A stretch of DNA of 64,000 bases from NCBI RefSeq assembly GCF_007829815.1, contig NZ_VIWT01000001.1:3743501-3807500 (forward strand), written 5' to 3'. Of this stretch, positions 56,050 through 64,000 are shown one piece after another. The DNA comes from Kitasatospora viridis. GTDB lineage: Bacteria > Actinomycetota > Actinomycetes > Streptomycetales > Streptomycetaceae. A program made the translations under genes and the position numbers. The notes beneath the pieces were generated by a model. The model saw only the letters and a list, made by a program, of their open reading frames with translations. It was not told where the DNA came from and did no database searches. The stretch's first letter is position 1, and each line of letters starts with the position of its first letter.

Positions 56050-57375
56050 TCAGCGCCGGCCCACCGCGGTGGCGCCGCCGGCCTGCGGGTCGGGGGCGGG
56101 TTCGTCCGTCCGGCGTGCGGCGCGGCGGCGCCGGGCCAGCGCGGCGGCCAGCTCCCGGCGCCGGTGGTTGAGCAGCCAGCCGGCCGCGGCCGCGCAGAGC
56201 GTCAGGGCGCCCAGCACCGCCCAGCCCTCCGGCCCGAGCACCCGGGCGCCGCGCCCGGGGTAGCGGCCGGCCACCGGGCGGCCGGGCGCCGGCAGCGCCT
56301 GCGGCCGGCCCTGTGCCTGCGCCTGCGTCCGCGCCTGGTCCGGCGCCGGCGGTGCGGCCGGGGCGGCGCTCGGCGGGGCGGCCGGTGCGGCGGAGGAGAG
56401 CGCGGCCGGTGCCACCAGGGCGCCGATCGGGCGGGCCCGGGCGCCGGCCGCGAAGCCCCAGTCGAGCAGTTCGGCGGTCTCGTCGTACACCTTCATGTAG
56501 GTGTCCGGGTGCATCACGGCGACCAGCAGGGTGCGCCCGTCGCGCTGGGCGGCGCCGACGAAGGTGGAGCCGGCGTTGGTGGTGTAGCCGTTCTTCACCC
56601 CGATCAGCCCGGGGTACTTGCCGAGCAGCCGGTCGGTGTTCTGGATGCCGAAGGTGCCGCGCTGGCCGGTGGTCCGGTCCACCGCGCCGGGGAACTGGGC
56701 GTCCTTGGTGGCGCAGTAGGAGCGGAAGTCGGCGTTGCGCAGGCCCTCGCGGGCGAACAGGGTGAGGTCGTAGGCGGAGGTGAGCTGTCCGTCCTCGTCG
56801 TAGCCGTCCGGCGAGACCACGTGGGTGTCGGCCGCGCCGAGCTCCCGGGCCTCGTCGTTCATCTGCCGCACGGTCTCGTCGACGCCGCCGTTCATGTGGG
56901 CCAGCACGTGCACCGCGTCGTTGCCGGAGCTGAGGAAGACCCCGCGCCACAGGTCCTCGACCTTGTAGTCCAGGTCCTCCTTGATGCCCACCAGGCTGCT
57001 GCCCTGGCCGAGCCCGGCCAGCTCCTCGGGCGCCACGCGGTGCACGGTGCCGCGGTTGAACTTGGGCAGCACGGTGTCGGCGAAGAGCATCTTCAGGGTG
57101 CTCGCCGGGGGCAGCCGCAGGTGCGGCTGGTAGGCGGCCAGCACGTCGCCGGTGTCGGCGTCGGCGACCAGCCAGGACTTCCCGGTCAGGTCGTCCGGCA
57201 GCCGGGGCGCCCCTTGGGCCAGTGAGACCTGTACGTCCGTCAGCCCCAGGCGTGCGCCGCCGACGGCGGCCGGCTGGGCCCCGGGCAGCGGGGGCGGCTC
57301 GGCGGCGGCGGTGCCCGGGCCGGCCAGCAGCAGCGCCGCGGTCAGCGCCACCACACATCGGGTCGTACGACTCAT
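56050..57375 (-). CDS. D-alanyl-D-alanine carboxypeptidase (low-molecular-mass PBP)
   Basis: 441 residues from ATG 57375. A signal peptide (about 1-25, ending GTAAAE) precedes the S11 peptidase fold with Ser92-Thr-Leu-Lys95 (SxxK), Ser150-Gly-Asn152 (SxN) and KNG in GVKNGYTT in the KTG position. It trims the terminal D-Ala of peptidoglycan stem peptides outside the membrane. A long Ala/Pro-rich stretch (about 335-390) leads to a C-terminal helix and an Arg-rich cytoplasmic tail, which anchors it. Its divergent partner is the SCO4848-type gene, in the same order as I recall from S. coelicolor. Confidence 0.94.
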   Translation of the reverse strand: MSRTTRCVVALTAALLLAGPGTAAAEPPPLPGAQPAAVGGARLGLTDVQVSLAQGAPRLPDDLTGKSWLVADADTGDVLAAYQPHLRLPPASTLKMLFADTVLPKFNRGTVHRVAPEELAGLGQGSSLVGIKEDLDYKVEDLWRGVFLSSGNDAVHVLAHMNGGVDETVRQMNDEARELGAADTHVVSPDGYDEDGQLTSAYDLTLFAREGLRNADFRSYCATKDAQFPGAVDRTTGQRGTFGIQNTDRLLGKYPGLIGVKNGYTTNAGSTFVGAAQRDGRTLLVAVMHPDTYMKVYDETAELLDWGFAAGARARPIGALVAPAALSSAAPAAPPSAAPAAPPAPDQARTQAQAQGRPQALPAPGRPVAGRYPGRGARVLGPEGWAVLGALTLCAAAAGWLLNHRRRELAAALARRRRAARRTDEPAPDPQAGGATAVGRR

Positions 57376-57502
57376 CTGGTGATCATTCGAATACACACGG
57401 TGTCCATACCCGGTCCAACGCCCGGCGCCCGGCCGCGCCGCCACCATCCCCCGCACGGGTACCCCCGACTGGGCCGAACGGCCGCCCGCCCATACTGGAC
57501 CC

Positions 57503-57766
57503 ATGAAGCTCAGCCGCCGCACCTCCTGGTTCCTCGTCGCCTTCGGCGTCTGGTCCGTCATCATCTGGACCACCTTCGTCAAGAACCTCTGGGCCGACTC
57601 CGCCCACCAGGCCTTCACCGACGGGAACCACTCCCACCCCACCGCCTTCTTCTGGATCCACCTCGCGCTGGCCGTCACCTCCTTCGCGCTCGGGCTCGTG
57701 GTCGGTTCGGTGGGCGTGCGGGGGCTGCGCGTGTCGCGTGAAGGAAACGCGTTGCCCGAGTCCTGA
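57503..57766 (+). CDS. SCO4848-family small membrane protein
   Basis: 87 residues from ATG 57503. Two helices (about 8-26 and 48-70) surround a loop with NLWADSAHQAFTDG and HPTAFFWIHL. The family is conserved in Streptomyces next to a D-Ala-D-Ala carboxypeptidase, the arrangement seen here. Function unknown; it is divergent from the carboxypeptidase gene and the 127-base gap should hold promoters for both. Confidence 0.9.
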   Translation: MKLSRRTSWFLVAFGVWSVIIWTTFVKNLWADSAHQAFTDGNHSHPTAFFWIHLALAVTSFALGLVVGSVGVRGLRVSREGNALPES

Positions 57767-57824
57767 GCAGCTGTCAGAGTCCTCCTGTTTCATGCGTCGT
57801 ACGCACGATCGATGGGGACTCGAC

Positions 57825-59486
57825 TTGAACACTGCTACTTCCCGGCTGCTCGCCGCGGGCGGGGTGCTGGGGCTGGCGGCCGGGCTGGCCGTCGCGCCCG
57901 CGGCCTACGCGGACGGCACCACCCTGGCGCTGACCGACCCGCGGGTCACACCCGCGCCGGTGGTCGCGGGCGACGGCACCACTACCCAGGCCTGCGACGG
58001 CAGCACCCCGGGTTGGATCGGTGCCACCGGCGCCACTCCGACCCTCTCGGTCGGTGTGCAGGCCCCGGCCTCGGTCACCGAGCAGCCGCGCTTCCGGGTG
58101 CTGGACGAGACCGGCGCGACCCCGGTCACGCTGGTGGAGAACCAGGCCGCGCCGGTGGTCAACGGCACCGCCTCGCTCGGCCTGACCGGCCTGCAGAACG
58201 GGCACACCTACACCTGGCGGGCACACCTGATCGCGGCCGACGGCAGCCGCGCCGTGGGACCGTTCTGCTCGTTCAAGGTGGACACCACGGCGCCGACCGT
58301 CAGCGTCAGCTCGACCGACTTCCCGGCCTCCGGCTCGACTGCCGCAGCGACCAAGTACGCGGGCCAGACCGGCATCTTCACCCTCTCCGGCCTCGACCCG
58401 GCCCCGGCCGGCGGCGCGGCCTCGGGGGTGGCCTGCTTCCGGCCGGTGCTGAACGGCTCTCCGTCGGTCTTCCACTGCGGCGACCCGGGGACCGTGGTGC
58501 CGGGGGCGGACGGGACCGCGAAGCTTTCCTACAAGCCGACCCAGTGGGGCACCAACGTGCTTCAGGTCCAGGTGATGGACAACGCGGGGAACGTGGGTGC
58601 GGCGAGCTACTCGTTCTACGCGCTGTCCAACCCGAACCCGCCGCAGGCCCCGGGCGACGTGGACAACGACGGGATCCCGGACATCGTGCTGCCGGACGGG
58701 GCGGGCAACCTCCAGGTGATCAGCGGTCAGGCGACCAGCACCACGCCGACCACGGTGGTCCCCGCGAACCAGGCGCCGGGCGGAACCGGCTGGGGGCCGT
58801 TCCAGTTCGCGCACCGGGGCTGGGACAACACCGCTCCGGCCGACACCGTCTTCGCCCGGGACACCCGCGGCGGCACGATCTACGTGTACCGCAACTTCGG
58901 TTCGCTGGACTTCTCGGGCGGAGCGGAGGTTCTGGACCGGCCGAGTTCCTGTGCTGACGTCGACGAGAAGCCGATCAGCTGCCCGGCCGACTACACCCAG
59001 GACTGGTCGGCGGTCGAGCAGTTCGTGGCGCTCGGCCCGGCGGACAAGTTCGGCGGGCAGGCACCCTGGCTGCTCACCGTGGAGCACGGCAACCTGTGGC
59101 TCTTCGGCGACGGCCAGCTGCAGTTCGGCACCGAGAACGCCCAGCAGCTCACCACCTCGGGCAACTGGAGCAACTACGACCTGGTCGCCCCCGGCCAGGA
59201 CGCCAAGGGCAACCTCTCGCTCTGGGCCCGTGACCGGGCCACCGGCGAGCTGCACGCCTACCCGCTGCCGCTGAAGGCCAACGGCATCGCCGACTTCTCC
59301 GCGCTGGCGGACCCGACGGCTCACGGCACCGGCGCGTTCTTCACCACCGCCGCCTACCCCACCCTCGGCAGCTCCGGCGACCTGGACGGCGACGGCAACC
59401 CCGACCTGTGGGCCGTCACCGCGGACCGTCACCTGGACGTGTTCAACGGCTGGACCGCCCCCAGGGACCTCGGCGTCCTGAAGTAA
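57825..59486 (+). CDS. Secreted VCBS/FG-GAP repeat protein
   Basis: Start unsure: TTG 57825 has GGGGA seven bases upstream and gives a normal signal peptide (SRLLAAGGVLGLAAGLAVAP then AAYA; 553 residues), while ATG 57792 adds eleven residues but lacks an SD. The mature protein has Ig-like beta domains (HTYTWRAHLIAADGS, VDTTAPTVSVS, MDNAGNVGAASYSF). It then has two calcium-type motifs, DVDNDGIPDIVLPD and DLDGDGNPDLWAV, marking a VCBS/FG-GAP propeller. Cysteines are few and extracytoplasmic. It likely binds surface glycans or proteins; no catalytic site is visible. A 17-bp terminator separates it from convergent sdhB. Confidence 0.85.
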   Translation: MNTATSRLLAAGGVLGLAAGLAVAPAAYADGTTLALTDPRVTPAPVVAGDGTTTQACDGSTPGWIGATGATPTLSVGVQAPASVTEQPRFRVLDETGATPVTLVENQAAPVVNGTASLGLTGLQNGHTYTWRAHLIAADGSRAVGPFCSFKVDTTAPTVSVSSTDFPASGSTAAATKYAGQTGIFTLSGLDPAPAGGAASGVACFRPVLNGSPSVFHCGDPGTVVPGADGTAKLSYKPTQWGTNVLQVQVMDNAGNVGAASYSFYALSNPNPPQAPGDVDNDGIPDIVLPDGAGNLQVISGQATSTTPTTVVPANQAPGGTGWGPFQFAHRGWDNTAPADTVFARDTRGGTIYVYRNFGSLDFSGGAEVLDRPSSCADVDEKPISCPADYTQDWSAVEQFVALGPADKFGGQAPWLLTVEHGNLWLFGDGQLQFGTENAQQLTTSGNWSNYDLVAPGQDAKGNLSLWARDRATGELHAYPLPLKANGIADFSALADPTAHGTGAFFTTAAYPTLGSSGDLDGDGNPDLWAVTADRHLDVFNGWTAPRDLGVLK

Positions 59487-59498
59487 CCGCGGGAACGC

Positions 59499-59536
59499 CT
59501 GAGGGCCCGTCCGGTGGATACCGGACGGGCCCTCAG
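59499..59536. terminator. Bidirectional terminator between VCBS gene and sdhB
   Basis: A 17-bp perfect stem (59499-59515 with 59520-59536) with a GGAT loop. Confidence 0.92.
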
Positions 59537-59550
59537 TACGTGACCACGGA

Positions 59551-60327
59551 TCAGAAGCGGCGCGTCACCAGGGCGCGCTTGACTTCTTGGATCGCCTTGG
59601 TGACCTCGATGCCGCGGGGGCAGGCCTCCGAGCAGTTGAAGGTGGTGCGGCAGCGCCACACGCCCTCGCGGTCGTTGAGGATCTCCAGGCGCTGCTCGGC
59701 ACCCTCGTCGCGCGAGTCGAAGATGAAGCGGTGCGCGTTGACGATGGCGGCCGGGCCGAAGTACTGGCCGTCGTTCCAGAAGACCGGGCAGGACGAGGTG
59801 CACGCGGCGCACAGGATGCACTTGGTGGTGTCGTCGAAGCGCTCGCGGTCCTCGGCGGACTGCAGGCGCTCGCGGGTCGGGTCGTTCCCCTTGGTGATGA
59901 GGAACGGCATGACGTCCTTGTACGCCTGGAAGAACGGGTCCATGTCGACCACCAGGTCCTTGAGGACCGTGAGGCCCTTGATGGCCTCGATGGTGATCGG
60001 CTTCTCCGGGTCGACATCCTTGATCAGGGTCTTGCACGCCAGCCGGTTGCGGCCGTTGATCCGCATGGCGTCCGAGCCGCAGATGCCGTGCGCGCAGGAG
60101 CGGCGGTAGGTCAGGGTGCCGTCCTGCTCCCACTTGACCTTGTTGAGCGCGTCCAGGACGCGCTCCTTCGGGTCCATCAGGAGCTGGTAGTCCACCCACA
60201 CCGGGTCCGGGTGCTCCTCCGGGTTGAACCGGCGGATCCGCAGGGTCACGGTGATCAGCTGGACCGCGCCGGACTCGGCCGCGTCCAGCGCCGCCGAGTG
60301 CGGCGCGTCGATCGTGGGGGCGCTCAT
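59551..60327 (-). CDS. sdhB: Succinate dehydrogenase iron-sulfur subunit
   Basis: 258 residues; ATG 60327 overlaps the sdhA stop (TGATG). It passes electrons from the flavin to quinone through three clusters. [2Fe-2S] ligands lie in SCAHGICGSDAM (Cys78, Cys83, Asp86) and LAC (Cys98). The C-terminal ferredoxin domain has CILCAACTSSCP and CRTTFNCSEACPRGI for the 4Fe-4S and 3Fe-4S clusters. It is last in the sdhCDAB operon. Confidence 0.98.
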   Translation of the reverse strand: MSAPTIDAPHSAALDAAESGAVQLITVTLRIRRFNPEEHPDPVWVDYQLLMDPKERVLDALNKVKWEQDGTLTYRRSCAHGICGSDAMRINGRNRLACKTLIKDVDPEKPITIEAIKGLTVLKDLVVDMDPFFQAYKDVMPFLITKGNDPTRERLQSAEDRERFDDTTKCILCAACTSSCPVFWNDGQYFGPAAIVNAHRFIFDSRDEGAEQRLEILNDREGVWRCRTTFNCSEACPRGIEVTKAIQEVKRALVTRRF

Positions 60328-62069
60328 CAGTACTTACGCTCCATCGGCTGGTAGCGGGTCGTGACGACCGGCTTGTAGTCGAGGCGGATCGAGGTGCTGC
60401 CGTCCTCGGCAACCTCCTGGTACGCCATGGTGTGCTGCATGAACTTCACGTCGTCACGGGTCGGGAAGTCCTCGCGGAAGTGGCCGCCGCGCGACTCCTC
60501 GCGGGCCAGCGCGGAGACGACCAGCACCTCGGCCAGGTCGAGCAGGTTGCCCAGCTCGACGGCCTCCAGCAGGTCGGTGTTGTAGCGGAAGCCCTTGTCC
60601 TGGATCGCCACGTTCTTGTAGCGCTCGCGCAGCGCCGCGATGTCCTCGCTGGCCTGCTTCAGGGTGGCGCCGGTGCGGTAGACCATGGCGTTGACGTCCA
60701 TGGTCTCCTGCAGCTCCTTGCGGATCTGCGCGACCGACTCGGTGCCGGTGGACTCGCGCAGGCCGTCGACCAGGGCCTGCACCTTCTCGGCCGGGTCGGC
60801 GGGCAGCGCGACGAACTCGTTGTTGCTCGCGTAGTCCGCGGCGGCGATGCCGGCCCGCTTGCCGAACACGTTGATGTCCAGCAGCGAGTTGGTGCCCAGG
60901 CGGTTGGCACCGTGCACCGAGACGCAGGCGACCTCGCCGGCCGCGTACAGGCCCGGGACGATGTCGGTGTTGTTGCGCAGCACCTCACCCTCGACGTTGG
61001 TCGGGATGCCGCCCATGGCGTAGTGCGCGGTGGGCTGGATCGGGATCGGGTCCGTGTAGGGCTCGATGCCGAGGTAGGTGCGGGCGAACTCGGTGATGTC
61101 CGGGAGCTTGGCGTCCAGCTGCTCCGGCGGAAGGTGCGTCAGGTCCAGGTAGACGTGGTCGCCGTCGGGGCCGCAGCCGCGACCCTCGCGGATCTCGGTG
61201 TAGATCGCGCGGGAGCAGACGTCACGGGACGCGAGGTCCTTCATGACCGGGGCGTAGCGCTCCATGAAGCGCTCGCCGTCCTTGTTGCGCAGGATGCCGC
61301 CCTCGCCGCGGGCGCCCTCGGTGAGCAGGATGCCCATGCGCCAGATGCCGGTCGGGTGGAACTGGAAGAACTCCATGTCCTCCAGCGGCAGGCCGCGGCG
61401 GTAGACCAGCGCCTGGCCGTCACCGGTGAGGGTGTGGGCGTTGGAGGTCACCTTGTAGAACTTGCCGGTGCCGCCGGAGGCGAAGACCACCGACTTGGCC
61501 TGGAAGACGTGGATCTCGCCGGTGGCCAGCTCGTAGGCGACGACGCCCGCGGTCTTGCCGTCGTTGATCAGCAGGTCCAGGACGTAGAACTCGTTGAAGA
61601 ACTCGACGCCGTGCTTGACGCAGTTCTGGAACAGCGTCTGCAGGATCATGTGGCCGGTGCGGTCGGCCGCGTAGCAGGAGCGGCGGACCGCGGCCTCGCC
61701 GTGGTTGCGGGTGTGACCGCCGAACCGGCGCTGGTCGATCCGGCCGGCCTCGGTGCGGGAGAAGGGCAGGCCCATCTTCTCCAGGTCGAGGACGGCGTCG
61801 ATGGCCTCCTTGCACATGATCTCGGCGGCGTCCTGGTCGACCAGGTAGTCACCGCCCTTGACCGTGTCGAAGGTGTGCCACTCCCAGTTGTCCTCCTCGA
61901 CGTTGGCGAGGGCGGCGCACATGCCGCCCTGGGCCGCGCCGGTGTGGGACCGGGTGGGGTAGAGCTTGGTGAGCACCGCGGTGCGGCTGCGCTGCGTGGA
62001 CTCGATGGCCGCGCGCATGCCGGCGCCGCCGGCGCCGACGATGACGGTGTCGTACTGGTGAATCTGCAT
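60327..62069 (-). CDS. sdhA: Succinate dehydrogenase flavoprotein subunit
   Basis: 580 residues from ATG 62069. It oxidises succinate to fumarate on covalent FAD: VIVGAGGAGMRAA binds the dinucleotide and His42 in SHTGAAQGGM is the FAD attachment site. Other conserved parts are FQFHPTG, EGARGEGGILRNKDGERFM (in part) and HGANRLGTNSLLD. It lies about 30 bases after sdhD and overlaps sdhB. The length and motifs are normal. Confidence 0.98.
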   Translation of the reverse strand: MQIHQYDTVIVGAGGAGMRAAIESTQRSRTAVLTKLYPTRSHTGAAQGGMCAALANVEEDNWEWHTFDTVKGGDYLVDQDAAEIMCKEAIDAVLDLEKMGLPFSRTEAGRIDQRRFGGHTRNHGEAAVRRSCYAADRTGHMILQTLFQNCVKHGVEFFNEFYVLDLLINDGKTAGVVAYELATGEIHVFQAKSVVFASGGTGKFYKVTSNAHTLTGDGQALVYRRGLPLEDMEFFQFHPTGIWRMGILLTEGARGEGGILRNKDGERFMERYAPVMKDLASRDVCSRAIYTEIREGRGCGPDGDHVYLDLTHLPPEQLDAKLPDITEFARTYLGIEPYTDPIPIQPTAHYAMGGIPTNVEGEVLRNNTDIVPGLYAAGEVACVSVHGANRLGTNSLLDINVFGKRAGIAAADYASNNEFVALPADPAEKVQALVDGLRESTGTESVAQIRKELQETMDVNAMVYRTGATLKQASEDIAALRERYKNVAIQDKGFRYNTDLLEAVELGNLLDLAEVLVVSALAREESRGGHFREDFPTRDDVKFMQHTMAYQEVAEDGSTSIRLDYKPVVTTRYQPMERKY

Positions 62070-62100
62070 GAGAGTTGACTCGCCTCTGGTCCTGCGCCGA

Positions 62101-62592
62101 TTAGATGTTCGGGTCGAAGGTGAAGATCACCAGGGTGCCGAGCAGGACCGTGAAGACGGTCGCGGCACCCATCAGGGTCTTCAGCCAGAGCCGGGTGGAG
62201 TCCTTCTCCGCGTAGTCGTTGATGACTGTGCGCATGCCGTTGGCGCCGTGGAGCATGGCGAGCCAGAGCATCAGCAGGTCCCAGCCCTGCCACAGCGGAG
62301 AGGCCCAGCGGCCGGCGACGAAGGCGAAGTTGATCTTCGACACGCCGCCGTCCAGGAGCAGCATGATGATCAGGTGGCCCAGGATCAGGACCACCAGCAC
62401 CACGCCGGACAGGCGCATGAAGAGCCAGGCGAGCATCTCGAAGTTGGTCCGGGTGCGGCGCGGGGTCTTCTTGGTGCGGACCCGGGGCGGCTCGATGACG
62501 AAGGCGTCGGCGGGGTTGCCGGTGCCCAGGCCCTTGCCGGTGTGCGCCTGCGAGGAGGAGACCAGCTCCACGTCGGTGGTGTCAGTGGACAT
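62101..62592 (-). CDS. sdhD: Succinate dehydrogenase membrane anchor subunit
   Basis: 163 residues from ATG 62592, six bases after the sdhC stop. An N-terminal cytoplasmic part of about 55 residues precedes three helices. MLHGANGMRTVINDY has the conserved His and Asp of the haem/quinone region. It anchors SdhAB to the membrane together with SdhC. Confidence 0.93.
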   Translation of the reverse strand: MSTDTTDVELVSSSQAHTGKGLGTGNPADAFVIEPPRVRTKKTPRRTRTNFEMLAWLFMRLSGVVLVVLILGHLIIMLLLDGGVSKINFAFVAGRWASPLWQGWDLLMLWLAMLHGANGMRTVINDYAEKDSTRLWLKTLMGAATVFTVLLGTLVIFTFDPNI

Positions 62593-62598
62593 GCCGGA

Positions 62599-62979
62599 TC
62601 ACTTCCCGAACCAGGTGAGCAGGGTGTGCTGCAGGATGCCCCAGAACGCCCCGGCCATCAGGACCACCCAGATGCCGACGACGCTCCACAGCATCTGCTT
62701 CTGGTACTTGGGGCCCTTGGACCAGAAGTCCACCGCGATCACGCGCAGACCGTTGAGCGCGTGGAACAGGATGGCGGCGGTGAGGCCGTACTCCATCAGG
62801 TTCACCAGCGGGGTCTTGTACGTCGAGATGGTCGAGTCGTACGCCTGTGGCGAGACCCGCACCAGTGCGGTGTCCAGGACGTGGACGAGCAGGAAGAAGA
62901 AGATGAGGACGCCAGTGACTCGATGAGCCACCCAGGACCACATGCCTTCGCGGCCGCGGTACAGCGTTCCAGCCGGCAC
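62599..62979 (-). CDS. sdhC: Succinate dehydrogenase cytochrome b556 subunit
   Basis: 126 residues from GTG 62979, seven bases after GGAGGG. Three helices. WSWVAHRVTGVLIFFFLLVH carries the family signature, and FHALNGLRVIAVDF resembles the haem-binding HxxNGxR segment. It is first in the sdhCDAB operon and, with SdhD, forms the quinone site. The product is close to the usual length. Confidence 0.94.
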   Translation of the reverse strand: MPAGTLYRGREGMWSWVAHRVTGVLIFFFLLVHVLDTALVRVSPQAYDSTISTYKTPLVNLMEYGLTAAILFHALNGLRVIAVDFWSKGPKYQKQMLWSVVGIWVVLMAGAFWGILQHTLLTWFGK

Positions 62980-63063
62980 GGAAAACCCTCCGGAAGCGGT
63001 TGAAGGGCTCGGCCGGCTTCGGTGTCGGTCAGCCCGGCCGGGTACGGTCCACCGGCCGCGGTC

Positions 63064-63069
63064 ATCCTA
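63064..63069 (-). promoter_or_regulatory. Candidate -10 (TAGGAT) for sdhCDAB
   Basis: TAGGAT on the minus strand, 84 bases before the sdhC start, in the 250-base divergent region shared with the lipoprotein gene. No good -35 match. Confidence 0.4.
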
Positions 63070-63229
63070 TCGACGCCGCTGAGTGAACCGCCTCCGGGGG
63101 GTTTGAGTGTGATCAATCAGGCACGCACGGGCTAATGGCTCGGCTTTAACGGCCTTTCGGATGACGCACAGTCACCAGCGCACCGGAGTAGCGTGACGGG
63201 CCCGACCCCGTTCGTCCCCCGAGGCCGCC

Positions 63230-63979
63230 ATGCCGCTGTGCCCCCGTCCGCTCCTGCCGGCCCTGCTGGCCCTCCCGCTGCTGCTGGCCGGCTGCGCCAC
63301 GGTCCGGCCGGGGCCGGCCGGCGACGCGGCCGGCGCGTCGGCCACCGCGTCGGCGGGGCGGGTGCTGACCGCGGCCGAGCTGCGGGCGGCCGCGGTGACG
63401 GCGGCCGACCTGGGCGGCGGATACACCGTCAGCCTGCTGCCGGCCGGTCAGGGCGGCCCGCCGGCCGGGGCGGTGCAGCGCCGGGTCTCCGACGTGCCGG
63501 CCTGTCAGCCGGTGCTGGACGCGATCGGTCCGGGCGACCCGGCGGCGGCCCCGGCGGCCGAGTCCGACCTGACGTTGACCCGGACGGCGGCCCCCCGGAC
63601 GGCCCTCTACGTCGGCCTGCTCGGCTACCCGGCCGGCCGGGCCGCGGCGCTGCAGTCGATGCTGGACCAGGTGCTGGCGCAGTGCGCCTCGTTCACCTCG
63701 GGTGTGCCGGGCGTGCCCGGGCGGACGCACCACCAGCTGGCCCGGGCGGAGCAGCCGAGCGGCGACACGCCCACGGACGGGGGAGCCGACGCGCTGACCG
63801 GATTCACCCTGCTGAGTGGTGACGGGGCGGGCGCGCTCTCCCAGCGGGCCGAAGTGGCCCGGGTCGGCACGGTGCTGGCGGTCTTCTCCACGGTCGGCAC
63901 GGCGAAGGAGCCGGCCGGTGCGCCGGACCCGGCGGCCGTGCGGGCGCAGACCCGCCGGCTGCGGGCGGCCCAGGGGTGA
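63230..63979 (+). CDS. Secreted lipoprotein, unknown
   Basis: 249 residues from ATG 63230. A short lipoprotein signal ends in LLAGC (Cys22). The mature part is Ala/Gly-rich with a sensor-like fold: LTAAELRAAAVTAADLGGGY, SDVPACQPVLDAIG, and a late ALTGFTLLSGDGAG segment. The pattern resembles PknH-like/LppX-type extracellular domains only loosely, so I do not name it. It is divergent from sdhC. The stop is at 63977, and the last 21 bases of the window are intergenic. Confidence 0.8.
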   Translation: MPLCPRPLLPALLALPLLLAGCATVRPGPAGDAAGASATASAGRVLTAAELRAAAVTAADLGGGYTVSLLPAGQGGPPAGAVQRRVSDVPACQPVLDAIGPGDPAAAPAAESDLTLTRTAAPRTALYVGLLGYPAGRAAALQSMLDQVLAQCASFTSGVPGVPGRTHHQLARAEQPSGDTPTDGGADALTGFTLLSGDGAGALSQRAEVARVGTVLAVFSTVGTAKEPAGAPDPAAVRAQTRRLRAAQG

Positions 63980-64000
63980 TCGATCCGGCCCGGGCCGCCG

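Noticed and set aside
56050..57375. KNG instead of KTG in the D-Ala-D-Ala carboxypeptidase as an inactivating change
   Set aside because: From memory, KNG also occurs in active actinobacterial low-mass PBPs, and the SxxK and SxN motifs are intact.
59551..60327. Asp in place of the third [2Fe-2S] cysteine in SdhB
   Set aside because: The same Asp is found in E. coli SdhB, which is functional, so it is not unusual.

Overview
The window is high-GC, gene-dense actinobacterial chromosome with many GTG starts, ATGA/GTGA/TGATG overlaps and long GC-rich hairpin terminators. Gene content points to Streptomycetaceae (Streptomyces or Kitasatospora; I cannot choose between them). From memory, the run pcrA, icmB, sucCD, purNH, mdh, trpS, D-Ala-D-Ala carboxypeptidase, SCO4848-type membrane protein, sdhCDAB lies in the same order in the Streptomyces coelicolor core (roughly SCO4797 to SCO4858). 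This is therefore core chromosome with local rearrangements rather than a mobile island. I see no tRNA, rRNA, insertion sequence or CRISPR array.

Layout. 1-3.3 kb: the end of a class F sortase, then a lipoprotein / OmpR-type regulator / sensor kinase operon resembling CseA-CseB-CseC. 3.3-4.1 kb: a non-coding stretch. 4.1-7 kb: guaA and a DoxX-Rieske fusion. 6.9-14.5 kb: an envelope-stress locus with a PspC/toastrack-like protein, a small membrane protein and an ABC exporter in one leftward operon, an SGNH hydrolase, and a divergent PspC-domain sensor kinase with its NarL-type regulator. 14.7-21.5 kb: an envelope glycan block (polytopic GT-C-like protein, acyltransferase, two PIG-V-like mannosyltransferases, polyprenyl-phosphate sugar synthase). 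21.6-24.8 kb: pcrA and icmB.

24.8-32.7 kb holds the least understood system: DUF5691 and SWIM-type genes leftward, and a MoxR AAA+ ATPase, a DUF5682 protein and a VWA protein rightward. The SWIM gene here lacks its zinc-binding N-terminal part, and a Uma2-family nuclease gene sits where that part should be. 33-35.1 kb: sucCD. 35.2-39.5 kb: a third PIG-V-like enzyme, a membrane-anchored sigma-like protein, a PerM-like membrane protein and a small membrane protein.

39.8-42.1 kb: purN-purH. 42.2-44.4 kb: four small membrane proteins (two RDD, DUF2752, DUF4190-like). 44.5-49.3 kb: DUF3017, mdh, a CNNM-type transporter, trpS and a 2H phosphoesterase. 49.3-55 kb: convergent wall-polymer genes, a Stealth phosphotransferase preceded by an unusually AT-rich region and a large GT2/TagF-like fusion. 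55-59.5 kb: a YihY-type protein, a D-Ala-D-Ala carboxypeptidase, an SCO4848-family protein and a secreted VCBS-repeat protein. 59.5-63 kb: sdhCDAB leftward, then a divergent lipoprotein.

Taken together the window supplies central carbon and purine metabolism (sucCD, mdh, sdhCDAB, guaA, purNH) interleaved with envelope stress sensing and surface polymer synthesis.
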